DNA of 20,022 nt from Euglena gracilis (lineage: Eukaryota; Euglenozoa; Euglenophyceae; Euglenales; Euglenaceae), in assembly GCA_900893395.1 (NCBI GenBank), contig CAAHFI010718623.1:1-20022 (forward strand), written 5' to 3'. Within the stretch, counting starts at the first letter, position 1; every line of letters starts with the position of its first letter. Below, piece by piece: positions 9,787 through 18,808 of the stretch. Both the position numbers and the translations under genes were made by a program. The notes under the pieces were generated by a model, which made no database searches, had not been told where the DNA came from, and worked only from the letters and a program-made list of their open reading frames with translations.

Positions 9787-10298
9787 TGAAAACCCTTCCT
9801 TGGTTCGAGTTTTTTGCGGATCCTTCGGCCTCGGCTTTTTGTTGAGGCGGCCGCCGGGCTTCGAAGTCATTATAATTAATCTTTTATTTTTGGTCCTTGG
9901 GCTTTTTCAGTAGCACCTTGAAATTCATTTTTTCTTAAATTCTGTATCTTGCATGCACAAACAAATTGTTTTTTTTTTCGTAGAATTCACAAGTGCATTG
10001 GTGGTGATAAGAACCCTGTGGGTGAGATTAGGTTTGAAATTGGTGGGCTGAAGTGGGGACTTTCTTAGGTTAACTGGGGAACATGGGAAATCCTACTGTG
10101 GAAAATTGGTCAGCCGGTCTTGAAAATTTCAAACAATTGGCCCAGCTAGGTCACAAATTGAGTTCAGGCCTTCAAGCCGAACCATAATAATCTTTTCCCT
10201 AGGTTAAATTCGACTGAAAACCAAAAAGTGGTATTTCAGTGATTTTCGGCCCCACTCACGCAAATTTTGGCCAATTTTTGGCTTAGGACCCCTTTACA
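9787..10298 (-). repeat. LTR copy 3, adjoining the RT region
   Basis: This 512-bp copy runs TG...CA on the minus strand (TGTAAAGGGGTCC at 10298, GGGTTTTCA at 9787). It is about 95% identical to copy 4 (13661-14169) by eye, its closest relative here. Its left edge cuts directly into the RT/RNase H coding region. Its right edge abuts the 3' tail with GTGTGGGAG on the minus strand. Bases next to the two sides of the disrupted pol (ACAG at 9783-9786, ATAG beside 13660) could be a 4-bp target duplication with one mismatch, which is weak. Confidence 0.85.
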
Positions 10299-10419
10299 CT
10301 CCCACACTTAGAAAAATCTCGGGGAGATTTTAAAAAACGTGAGTAAAAAAGAAGGGGTCCGCACAAAAGAAATAGTTTGGTTTGCGAAAAAAAGTGATAT
10401 GTGTGCGGTTGGTCCCCAC
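10299..10419 (-). repeat. 3' tail of LTR element, second copy
   Basis: This is the inverted counterpart of 1296-1418. On the minus strand it ends CTAAGTGTGGGAG directly before LTR copy 3, with the same purine-rich tract in the polypurine-tract position. In this copy it is continuous with the 2.8 kb region, whereas at the left of the window the two are separated and opposed. Confidence 0.6.
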
Positions 10420-10480
10420 ACACCACACGACACTCATGCTTAGTATGACACTTTGCGTGGCACCCAAGGCAGGTTGGGTT

Positions 10481-10497
10481 GCAACTTCGAAAGTTGC
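10481..10497. other. Short hairpin in element 3' part, copy 2
   Basis: GCAACTT pairs perfectly with AAGTTGC around a CGA loop. Copy 1 keeps a slightly shorter version at 2251-2268. Confidence 0.4.
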
Positions 10498-10727
10498 ACA
10501 CCGAGCCACCATGGGGCCTAGGCATGGTTTCGCGTTGCCAACACTTGCGAACCTTTTTTTTACCAACCTTCATTCAAGAAATCTGGTTGTTAGGCTTCGG
10601 GTTTTTTTTTGTCAGGCTAGCCTTCCGTTAAGGATTATTTCTCTTAAGGAGCAAACACCTTTTGTTTTGTTGGGTTTGTTGTTGGGCCCTTTTTTGTTGG
10701 GGTTTTTGCTTGATCCATCTTTGAGGA

Positions 10728-10819
10728 GACCGCTGCGTTTTACGAACGCCTGCAGCGGTCAAAATTGCGCCTGTCCGCCAGCACAATCACGTAAAGGAGC
10801 GCCGACCTCTAGCCGGGCA
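10728..10819. repeat. 90-bp extra segment with 9-bp stem
   Basis: Copy 2 carries about 90 bp after CTTTGAGGAG that copy 1 lacks at about 2484. The segment opens with GACCGCTGC at 10728-10736, matched by its exact reverse complement GCAGCGGTC at 10752-10760 across 15 bases. The rest is GC-richer than its surroundings. It is either a small hairpin-bearing insertion in copy 2 or a deletion from copy 1. Nothing identifies it as a known element. Confidence 0.5.
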
Positions 10820-13281
10820 CATTACCCTCTTTCTTTGAAGCGTTGCGACTTTTTTGTTGGGGGGATTGTTGAATTTCGTGATCTGTTGCTTGTCGCGACC
10901 AAGCACCAAAAATCAGAAACAACGAAAACAACCCCGCAAACCGCGGGATTGTTTCCGCGCAACGAAAATTCATCACTTTTCCCACAAACGTAAAACGAAT
11001 GTGACTTACCGCCATTTTTGTGGGGGGGGGCTCACATCAACCCGTGCCCTCCCGGGCCATCTCTCAAATCTTGGTCCAAAATTTCTACCTCTTAGAGAAA
11101 AAATGCGCTTGGAAAATCTGTCCACCTTTTGCTTTTCAAAAAGAAAATCCAAATCTGTTAAATTATCACTTCCTTTCCAATCCAAGAATTGTTCCTCCGA
11201 ACCCAAAACTCCTTGGGGGTTACCTAGGGGAGCCTCACAAACAAAATCGTCGGCCATGTCCCTGGCAGGGCAAGTTTATTTCCCAAAATGCTCTGAAAAT
11301 TCTGCACACCGTCCTTTATGGGGGCGGTTGGGTTCCTCCTCCTCTCCGTAAACAACCCCTTTAAATTCCCTGAAATTATGTCGGTACAACACATCGACTT
11401 TTCGTTGGAACGCCCCCCATTCACTTGCCTCCAAATGAGTGGGGCTCCTCCCCTTTTGTTCGTCCCAACGTTATTCCTTTATTCCACACAACACAACCCG
11501 TGAAATTGAACAGCTTCCACCTCCCACACTTGCCCAATAAAACGTCAGATTTTGTGCCTTGGGTAAAATCGGCAGACTCAAAATTTTCATTTGTCGACCG
11601 TTCAAACCATTTTTTCTTCTCTTTCCCCAAACGGGCGGAAGAAAAATGAAATAATTCACTTTTTTCCACTTGGTAAAATTGAGCGGGTGCAAAATGCGTG
11701 TCAACCATCCCCTCTTCCTTTTCCACCAGAAAATTGTCCACTTCCAACACCGTTTCTCAAAACCTAGGGTTTATCCAAATTCCAAATGCCCTTTTGTCAT
11801 GGGTCTTTCGTGAGGGGGTACCATGGGGACCGACACGAAACCCTTGCCCTTTGGAATATGCCTTTCATCTTGCTCGTCTACCTGAAAAATGACCAAATCT
11901 GGGACTCGGCATTTTTTTATGTGACGTCCCACCAAAAATGTTTCCACCAAAACGTTGAAAATATATTTTGGACCCGGGGGTGGTGAAATTGCACCAAAAA
12001 CCCGGCCACAAACGGTTTGGCAAACCCTACACCATTCCCCAGATACGAGTGGACATTTTGTAGTCAAAAGAACCACATTGACAAAAATCCACTTTCAAAA
12101 AATAAGCCCTTTCAAAAATTCATGGTCCTTCATAAGGCCGTTTCGGGGAATTTTAATAAAAATTCTGAGAGGCTGTAAAAATTGGGTATTGGAAAGTGTC
12201 ATTTTTGTGCGAGAATCGGCATCCTCCAAATTTCGTTCACAAGTGGCGGGGCCTTGACCATATTTCGTATGAAGCACGGATGTCAAAGCCACGTCCACCA
12301 CCCTCCAGATGTTGTTCATGCAAAAGCTTCAACACTATTGGTTCTTTTGACCCAAAAAAACTGCTGGACTTTGTCCAAATAAGTGTTTCACTGTGGCGCA
12401 AATATTTTCTGGAACAAATTTTGCGCTGGGGGCACTTGAACAAAAGTGTTGCCCTGAATCTTTTGGCCATCATTTTTTCCTTGGGCAGTGTCCCAACCTT
12501 TGTCATAAAAATTGGTCGTCCCGCCCCCCATGCCTCGTCCTCCCCCCCATGGGCATGGGGCCCAAAACTGGGTGTGGTGGGAGCTTGATTTGCATCCAGA
12601 CTTTTTGTCCAACGGTTAGAGGCTTTTTTCCCAACCTGACAAAAACACTTACACGGTGCCCTGCTTACACAGGTTGTGTGGTTGGGATTTGGGAGCGGTG
12701 CTTCTTTCACCTCTGAAGAATTTTTTGGCAACGCCCCCCTTCTTCAGCATTTCTGATGAAATTCTGAGAAAAATTCTCGTTTCGCGTTTTTCGAACGAAT
12801 TCGGTCGCCCCCAACCAAACAGGGGGTTGACTCCTTTCAGGGGGGGGCACCTTGCCCTTTAAATTCCGTCCCCCATCTGTTTGTTCAAGACATCCCTGTG
12901 TCATTCCGATGATTTGAGCGGGTGGAAATGAAAATCGCTGGGGGAAAACAGCAATTTTTGTCCGAATGAACACTCGTTGATTTGAAGAAGTGAAATTTTG
13001 TCCCTTGTCAACTCCTTTCTGGTTACTTTTTCGTTCTGGTTCTCATTCCTCCTTTCTTTGTGAAAAATCTAAGGAAATTCCCATCTTTGCACATTACAGG
13101 TGTCCGCATGAGATTTGAAAATATTCTGAATCGTCAAAAATTCTGTCTCAAAATGTTTCCAACGGACCCCAAAAAAATTTGTTGAAAGTCTAGACGGTTT
13201 CGTTGTAAAAATCTGCCAACGAAAAGAAAATTGAGGCCCGTGACCTGAAAATCTGTTGATTTTTGCCTCATTTTCCACCGT

Positions 13282-13660
13282 GTGTTGGCAAGTGGACATT
13301 GTAAGGCATTTACTGCTGTGGCCTCCAAGTGGGGCCACCTGCCCACAAATTTGGGCAGTTTTTTGTTGCCTGGGGTGGCAAATAAATCTGTTTCCAATTT
13401 TATGAAATTCTGGAAGTGCTGTCTTAACCGTTGAAAAAGTTGGGGGTCCAAGGAGGAATCCCCCATGTCCATTTCCTGTCTACTATGTGGTCTGCCAGGC
13501 ATTTTTTTGAAGGTACCCAGTTGACTTGGAGGTTTAGTCGGTGCTCCATTCACCATTTGAAAAATGGACTTAGCAATTTGTTGAAGGGGTCCTTTGTGCC
13601 CCGCCTCCCCTTTGGCAGGTAATAGTAAATTACCTGGTTGTCTACAGACGAAGAAACTAT
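13282..13660 (-). pseudogene. RNase H-side fragment of pol, reversed (fossil)
   Basis: On the minus strand the translation at about 13500-13300 contains SLDPQLFQRLRQHF, then DLFATPGNKKLPKFVGRWP and ATAVNALQCP. This matches the block after the RNase H domain in DIRS/Ngaro-type pol, where a 'dLFA...n.klp.yv...P...A..a' pattern is conserved. This part of pol is absent from the RT piece at 8827-9786 and from the C-terminal piece at 16351 onward. It lies on the opposite strand to both. It is bounded by LTR copy 4 on one side and by the 2.8 kb region on the other, and it is decayed. Confidence 0.75.
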
Positions 13661-14169
13661 TGTAAAGGGGTCCTAAGCCAAAAATTGGCCAAAATTTGCG
13701 TGAGTCGGGCCGAAAATCACTGAAATACCACTTTTTGGTTTTCAGTCGAATTTAACCTAGGGAAAAGATTATTATGGTTCGGCTTGAAGGCCTGAACTCA
13801 ATTTGTGACCTATCTGGGCCAATTCTTTGAAATTTTCAAGACCGGCCGACGAATTTTCCACAGTAGGATTTGCCATGTTCCCCAATTAACCTAAGAAAGT
13901 CCCCACTTGAACCCACCAATTTCCAACCCAATCTCACCCACAGGGTTCTTATCCCCACCAATGCACTTGTGAATACTACAAAAAAAACAAATTGTGTGTG
14001 CATGCAAGATACAGAAGTTGAGAAAAAATGAATTTGAAGGTGCAACTGAAAAAGCCCAAGGACCAAAAAGAAAAGATTAATTATAATGACTTCGAAGCCC
14101 GGCGGCCGCCTCAACAAAAAGCCGAGGCCGAAGGATCCGCAAAAAACTCGAACCAAGGAAGGGTTTTCA
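13661..14169 (+). repeat. LTR copy 4 (5' type)
   Basis: This 509-bp copy runs from TGTAAAGGGGTCC to GGGTTTTCA on the plus strand. A primer-like TGG and the Gag-like region follow, as at LTR copy 2. Its outer edge abuts the reversed pol fragment. It is about 95% identical to LTR copy 3 in opposite orientation, and the two frame the inverted block 10299-13660. Two overlapping open frames (14028-14222 and 14086-14295) cross its 3' edge into the Gag leader. Confidence 0.85.
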
Positions 14170-14187
14170 TGGAGGTCCTACCCGGAT
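14170..14187 (+). promoter_or_regulatory. Primer-binding-site-like sequence, copy C
   Basis: TGGAGGTCCTACCCGGAT follows the LTR's CA end without a gap, the place and starting triplet expected for a tRNA-primer site. Copy A has TGGAGG followed by different bases, so the tRNA match is uncertain. Confidence 0.4.
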
Positions 14188-16350
14188 CTTTCGGCAAAGG
14201 CGAGGCCCGCAAGGCAGCTTAAGCGCAAGGAAGTCAAAGAAGAAAGACAAGAAGAAATATTGAAGCTGAAGCCCCAAGCACATTGTTCAAATTGACAGCT
14301 GCAGCTGGTGGAGGGGAGCCCTGCAATGGCCCCCCAGCGCGCGGTATTGAAGCTGGTGGACCGCAGGCGGACACATACCACACACGACAATGGTGTGCCA
14401 GCATACAATCCCCAACCACAGCCCTAAGGCGTCTAAAGAACCCGAATAATTGTAGGCATTCAGAAGCGTCAGGTGGGAGAATTTCAGTGCCACAATGCAT
14501 TCCATCTGCTGATTTTTCAGAAGGATCATTCTTGCCAAATTTACTTGTCGCATTACCACAGATTTTTCAGAAAAGTGAATTCCCAGCAGATTTTCGGGGG
14601 TTTCCACTGACTTTTCATACCCAAGAAGATTATTCACAGTCAACCTAGGCAATTTCAGCACAAATTACATTGATGACCCAGAATCTTCTGTAATTTTCTC
14701 AAGACTCCCCAAAGTTTTTGCCAGAGGTATGCATTTTCAGCAAGATTTATTGTGGGGGGCAGGGTCCCATTAACGAAGTGGCACACATTTTCCCTCATAA
14801 AAAAAACCCAGGCGTTTTCTCATCCAAGGATCTTTCAGTTTTCAAGTGAAAAAGGTGAATTTTCCCCTTCCCCGAACAAAAATTTCCTGTGAATTTGGCA
14901 GATTCAGCCAAAACGGTGGGAGATGGCTGATATCTTCCGTACGGGACAACTTTCCCTGGTTCCACAGATTTTTGCTGTGGTTTTCACGTTTTTTTCAGCC
15001 AATCTTGTCGGATATGGGTGGAATCCTCCGTACGGGAAATTTTTAAAATTTGTCCCCCCAGGCTGGGAGCAGGCACGGATCAGACTTTTTGGCTGGTGGA
15101 GGAGAAACGGGAATTGTCGCCTTCACACAAATTTCAGTCCCCCCCCGTGGAAATGGAGATGGAGGGGGGAAACAAAGATGCTTGGGAGGAACGTGCAAGG
15201 AGGAGAGCGCACGAAATAATTCAGTTTGAGGTACTTGGCGAAGAATGTTTTCAATTTCCCTGGGCAAAGTTGGAAAAACCTTCAGATCCCCCAGATCCAA
15301 AAATGGAAGCCGCTTTGGTCAAAAGTGATCAAAATTCAGCGGGATTCCAGCCCATTTTTACTTTGGACAACAGCGTCAAAAGGCAAGAACTTTTTGTCGA
15401 GAAATTACCAGTTTTGGGTTTGGAAAACTCAAATCAAACGCCGTTTCAGGCAGTTTCGCTTAAAATTCAAGGAGTTGTAGAAATTTCCACTTTGGTTATT
15501 GGGATTGAGAGACGCTTTTCTCAATTGGAGGGTCTCAAAATTTTCAAACGGACACAACCACAGTTTATTGCGAAAGGGGGTCAATGTGGACAGTTTTTTC
15601 CATCTGTCCAAATCGGTGGCCGCAAATTTTGTTTTCTCACCCCAAGAAGGGAGACCCACAACCCCGGCGTCGCTGTGGTGGCGGCGTCCGGGGGCCCACT
15701 CCCCCGCACCGCTGTGGTGGCGGTGCAGGGGGACCAGGCGCACCCAGTGCAGCTACGAGCACCTCACCCGGCAGCTATGGGTTGGGACCAAGCTCAGGGT
15801 TGGGAGCACGGTCGGGACATGAAGTGACGAGAAGGCCTGGGTTGGGACATGAAGGACCAAGAAGGAGAAGCCCAGAGAGAGTTCAGTGGGTTGGTTTTTC
15901 AAAATTTTCAAAATTTTCCCCCCGTCGCTGCCTACTCGGGCAACCTAGGCCCAGAGGTAGGGGGGGCTGCCTTTTCTGGGCAACAGTGCTGGAGTGGTGG
16001 TCTTGCCCAAAGGGGAGGAGCACCATAAGGTGGTCTCTACCCTCTCTTGGCAATGCCACACTTTGCACGTTCCAATTACCCAACCCACAACAGTTTTTAC
16101 CCGCCTCAATCTGTTTTTTGTTTCCACCAGAATGGTGGATTTTCTTCCTGTAAGTTTGGAAGGAACAGCCTCACAAACAATACCCCGTTTGTTTGCCCCC
16201 CACCAAAACGTGTTGGACTTTCCCGTTGAAACGCATGAAAAATTTTCATCTGTGATGGTCCTGGTGCAATTTTTGCTCACAGGGATGGGGGCAGGGGTAG
16301 GGATGATGGGGGAAGGCACCGTTTTTTGTTGCCAGCTTTCAATTTTTGTT
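14170..16350 (+). pseudogene. Gag-like region, copy C (fossil)
   Basis: This is the plus-strand counterpart of 4956-7106. The leader encodes a basic, charged stretch (KRKEVKEERQEEILKLK). The best surviving part is a 269-residue open frame at 15018-15827 containing MEMEGGNKDAWEERARRRAH, DNSVKRQELF, VVEISTLVIGIERRF and FFPSVQIGGRKF. It is followed by alanine/glycine/proline-rich low complexity and GLG-type repeats around 15780-15890. It is called Gag-like because it follows the LTR, has no enzyme motifs and ends in low complexity. No capsid or zinc-knuckle signature was recognised. Similarity to copy A ends near 16350, where pol C-terminal sequence begins. The whole region has several breaks. 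Confidence 0.5.
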
Positions 16351-16640
16351 GGTATCCTTGGGGGATCTTTATGCACCCCCCCCCCCATGGTCAATAATGC
16401 AAAAGTTTTCTGCCCAGGTTGGAAATGTTTCCCAAGACCAAAGTTTTGATGGTCACCCCCTATTGGGATTCAGCCACCTGTTGGCCCCAAAAAAATATGA
16501 AATTTACAGGGACCCCCTGCCTGAAAATCACCCCCTACAGGGGTATGTTCACCAATCTCAGGGGTAACAAATTGCACCCACCCAGGTGGCCCCTGTTTTG
16601 CATGATTTGCTCAGGCAAATATTGGAGGGTAAACAAAAAT
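16351..16640 (+). pseudogene. Pol C-terminal fragment (fossil)
   Basis: At 16367-16400 the translation reads LYAPPPPWSIMQKF, and at about 16452-16487 VTPYWDSATCWP. In DIRS/Ngaro-type pol a 'YA.PPW.li..vl' block and then a 'l..P.W.sq.WwP.l' block follow the RNase H domain, so this is the next part after the fragment at 13282-13660. It runs without a clear break into the recombinase-like region. It is decayed. Confidence 0.7.
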
Positions 16641-17440
16641 TCAGGTTAAAACCATTGACGATTTCCCGGGGAGAAACCCCAGTGTAAAACGTTATCAGAG
16701 TGCTTTTGCACTTCTGTGGGAAATTTTGGAGCAAATGGGGGTGCCCCCCCCCGAAGTCACCACAGACCAAGTGGCTGACGCTTTAATACAATTACTCCAA
16801 TTTTCCAAGGCCCAAGCCCGTAATGCATACAGTGCTATGCTTTTGGTTCCTGGGTTTTGTGGGCTAAGATTCCACACCCTGTTGACCTTACAAGAGGCTT
16901 TGGAACCCAAATCTGCAGAAGTATGGGCATTTTTGGGACCCACTCCCAATCCTCCTGGTGCTGGCAAAGGGGCAAATGCCCACTGATTTTTGCACATTAA
17001 GTACACAACTTATTTTTTGCTCACGAATCCTCTGTTTATACAGCCCCTCAGACTTGGCACAGATCAAACGAACCGCCGGTGTGTTGGGTAGGGCACCCCA
17101 CATCAAAATTAAGCGTAAAGGGCAAAATTTCACAAGTGGGAAAGGGTTGTGTCACTACCCCAGTGCCCCCAAATCAGTCCCTTTTATTTAATGATGTCTT
17201 ATGTGGTTGCCACACGTTCATTCATCAGACCTGGGGGCCCCCGTCTGATTTCATTAAAACCCCCTTCAGGGCCGTAAGTGCAGACACCGTTTCTGCTATC
17301 ACCAAAGACTTTTTGTCAAGGTTACCCCCAGGTATGGAGGGGCCCACTCCACCAGAGGGGCAGGAGTTGGTTTACTCAAAAAAATGGGCCTTTCTGCCCA
17401 AGAAGTTTGTCAAATTGGGCAGTGGAGGGGGTGGGTGCCC
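16570..17440 (+). pseudogene. Tyrosine-recombinase-like region (fossil)
   Basis: At about 16690-16890 the translation contains a helical block (RYQSAFALLWEIL, then QVADALIQLL and SKAQARNAYSAMLLVPG) like the SAM-like DNA-binding domain that opens tyrosine recombinases. An 86-residue frame (16726-16986) covers most of it. At about 17250-17325, within a frame starting at 17079, AVSADTVSAITKDFLSRL resembles the segment that usually precedes the HxxR box of YR enzymes of DIRS/Ngaro elements. The region ends in unrelated GC-rich repeats near 17440. The recombinase call rests on these two blocks and on position after pol. The copy is incomplete and decayed. Confidence 0.6.
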
Positions 17441-17493
17441 AAGGTGCTTTGAGAATTCCCTGGCCCCCAAAATTCAGTGCAGAAGCAGGTCTC

Positions 17494-17770
17494 ACAAGGG
17501 CAAAGTGCGGAGCCCGAGGTGTCACGCACTCCCTCGGGGCAAAACGCCTCGGGGGGGCGGGGCACCGCGGGCGAAGCACAAAGACCTTGCGAGCCTGACC
17601 CCCCTCCCCGCCCGTAAAAAGAAAATGTGTCTTCAAAAGCCCTCGGCCAGAAAATGGGGGCCGGGGAACCCCCCAAGGGGCAAGAAGTCACGTCGCCAAG
17701 GCGGAGCAGCATCGTCAGCCAACTCCGACGAGGCAGCACTAAGCAGGGACTCCTAACCCAGCGGGCCAGA
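17494..17770 (+). repeat. GC-rich dispersed repeat, unit 1
   Basis: Order of parts: box a (CACAAGGGCAAAGTGCGGAG followed by CCCGAGGTGTC), box c (ACTCCCTCGGGGCAAAACG), GGGCGAAGCACAAAGACC, then about 150 bp later CCAACTCCGACGAGG and box b (GCACTAAGCAGGGACTCCTA then ACCCAGCG). Every one of these boxes also occurs, in other orders or orientations, in the first 2.1 kb. It is GC-rich against the AT-leaning elements beside it. No RNA polymerase III A/B boxes could be established, so SINE identity is open. Confidence 0.6.
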
Positions 17771-17804
17771 ACAATCACAACAAACCGCCTGCGAGCAAGG
17801 CATG

Positions 17805-18010
17805 GCCCCTCACAAGGGCAAAGTGCGGAGCACGAGGTGTCTTTTTAGAGGGGTGACGTCGGGACGACTGCCAGCGCGAAAAGCAGGAGACAAAGAGCAA
17901 TACCCCGCAGGCCCCATCGAGCGCCCAAGGAGCAAGTGGGGCAGCTAATCAGCTCCAATGAGGCGGCACGTGGCAGGGGCCTAACCCAGCGCGCCAAAAT
18001 CCAAACAGAA
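17805..18010 (+). repeat. GC-rich dispersed repeat, unit 2
   Basis: CCTCACAAGGGCAAAGTGCG followed by GAGCACGAGGTGTC repeats box a, and CAGCTCCAATGAGGCGGCAC with GCAGGGGCCTAACCCAGCGC is a divergent box b. Boxes a and b lie closer together than in unit 1. The two units form a head-to-tail pair. Confidence 0.55.
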
Positions 18011-18420
18011 CAGGAAAAAACAAATTCGTAGAAGTTGGCCATTCACTGCAATTCCACATCCAGCAAAGGGTCCTCAACGGTACAGGAGTGCACTGAATAT
18101 TCGAATGCACAGACACATTGCAGGAATCCGCGCCACAGGCCAAACAGCACCTGCGGGATGGTAAGGCGGAGCCGACTGGCACTGCCAGGGGATCCCACGC
18201 CCCCAAAAACCAACAGCAATGTGAAAAAAATGGGTTGTTGTTTGACTCCATCCAACAACCATGTGCTCACAAAACCTATCCCGCTGGCGATGTCTGCACC
18301 TTCAGACAAAACAAAAAAAAACAAAACAGGTGTCGTCAATAAAACCATCCATTTTCCTTCCATGGCAGCGTTTGGTGAAAGGAATTAGCAGAGAAGCTCC
18401 TTTGGCTGGAATGGGATTGC
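18011..18420. other. No recognised feature
   Basis: A 117-residue plus-strand frame (18035-18388) overlaps equally long minus-strand frames and has no family resemblance. I see no convincing gene, splice pattern or repeat in this stretch. Confidence 0.4.
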
Positions 18421-18477
18421 AGTTGGGGCTGGGGGGATAGACACAAGCATGCGGACCAGGCTGTTTTTTTTACCAAC

Positions 18478-18735
18478 CCCGGGAGGGGGGCTTGGGTGCC
18501 TGCCCAGGCAGGCACTCCCCCCCTCCCCGCTGGGGGGGGGGTCGGATTTCGGCCTGTGCCCAGGCAGATTCGTTTGAAAACAGGCCATTTTTGGATCCCC
18601 GGTGCCTTCGGTGCCGGGGTCTGTGCTAGGGCACTTTTGGCCGTGTGCCCTACCCCCCCCCCCCGGGGGGGTCGGATCGGGAGTGCCTTGGAGTGCCTGT
18701 CCAGGTCCAGGCAGGCACCCCCCCCCCGGGGTGGG
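18478..18735. repeat. GC-rich hairpin cluster
   Basis: GTGCCTGCCCAGGCAGGCAC at about 18495-18514 folds on itself with a stem of 8-9 bp. GTGCCTGTCC...CAGGCAGGCAC at about 18691-18717 is a related inverted repeat. Both are next to C runs of 7 or more, and GGGGGGGTCGGAT occurs twice (about 18534 and 18663). The stretch looks like a duplicated hairpin-bearing unit about 130-195 bp apart, with CCCCGGTGCCTTCGGTGCCG between them. Confidence 0.55.
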
Positions 18736-18808
18736 GTCAGCACCACCTTAAAAACAGCCTGGTGCGGACCCCAAGAAACACAAAAAAAATGAAAAGTTAA
18801 TAAATTGA

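Larger units (their letters stand above)
10420..13281 (-). repeat. 2.8 kb internal region, copy 2
   Basis: This is the direct repeat of 2187-4955, highly similar along its whole length. The sense strand is taken as minus from the adjoining tail and LTR. Open frames include 164 aa (12731-12237), 109 aa (11750-11421) and 101 aa (12076-11771). The last shares CPLVSGEW, VCQTVCGRVFGA and VGRHIKKCRVPD with copy 1. No family is recognised. At 13281 similarity to copy 1 ends just after a CCACC(A/G)TGT phrase, and the RNase H-side pol fragment begins instead of Gag. Confidence 0.6.
7625..17440 (+). mobile_element. DIRS/Ngaro-like RT-tyrosine recombinase retroelement in three pieces (fossil)
   Basis: Three separated pieces carry different, non-overlapping parts of one polyprotein plus a recombinase. 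These are the pre-RT and RT part at 7625-9786 (+), an RNase H-side part at 13660-13282 (-), and the pol C-terminus with a tyrosine-recombinase-like region at 16351-17440 (+). The order RT, RNase H, recombinase and the phrases seen suit DIRS/Ngaro-type elements. Material from the LTR family fills both gaps, and the middle piece is reversed. No termini of this element are identifiable. It is heavily decayed and looks older than the inserts. Confidence 0.65.

Noticed and set aside
9783-13660. ACAG/ATAG as a proven target-site duplication of LTR copy 3
   Set aside because: It is four bases with one mismatch, and the two sides are now separated by an inferred inversion. It was mentioned only as weak support.
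17079-17756. A single 225-residue gene
   Set aside because: Only the first part resembles the recombinase-like region. The rest is a translation of GC-rich dispersed repeat boxes that also occur elsewhere in the window.
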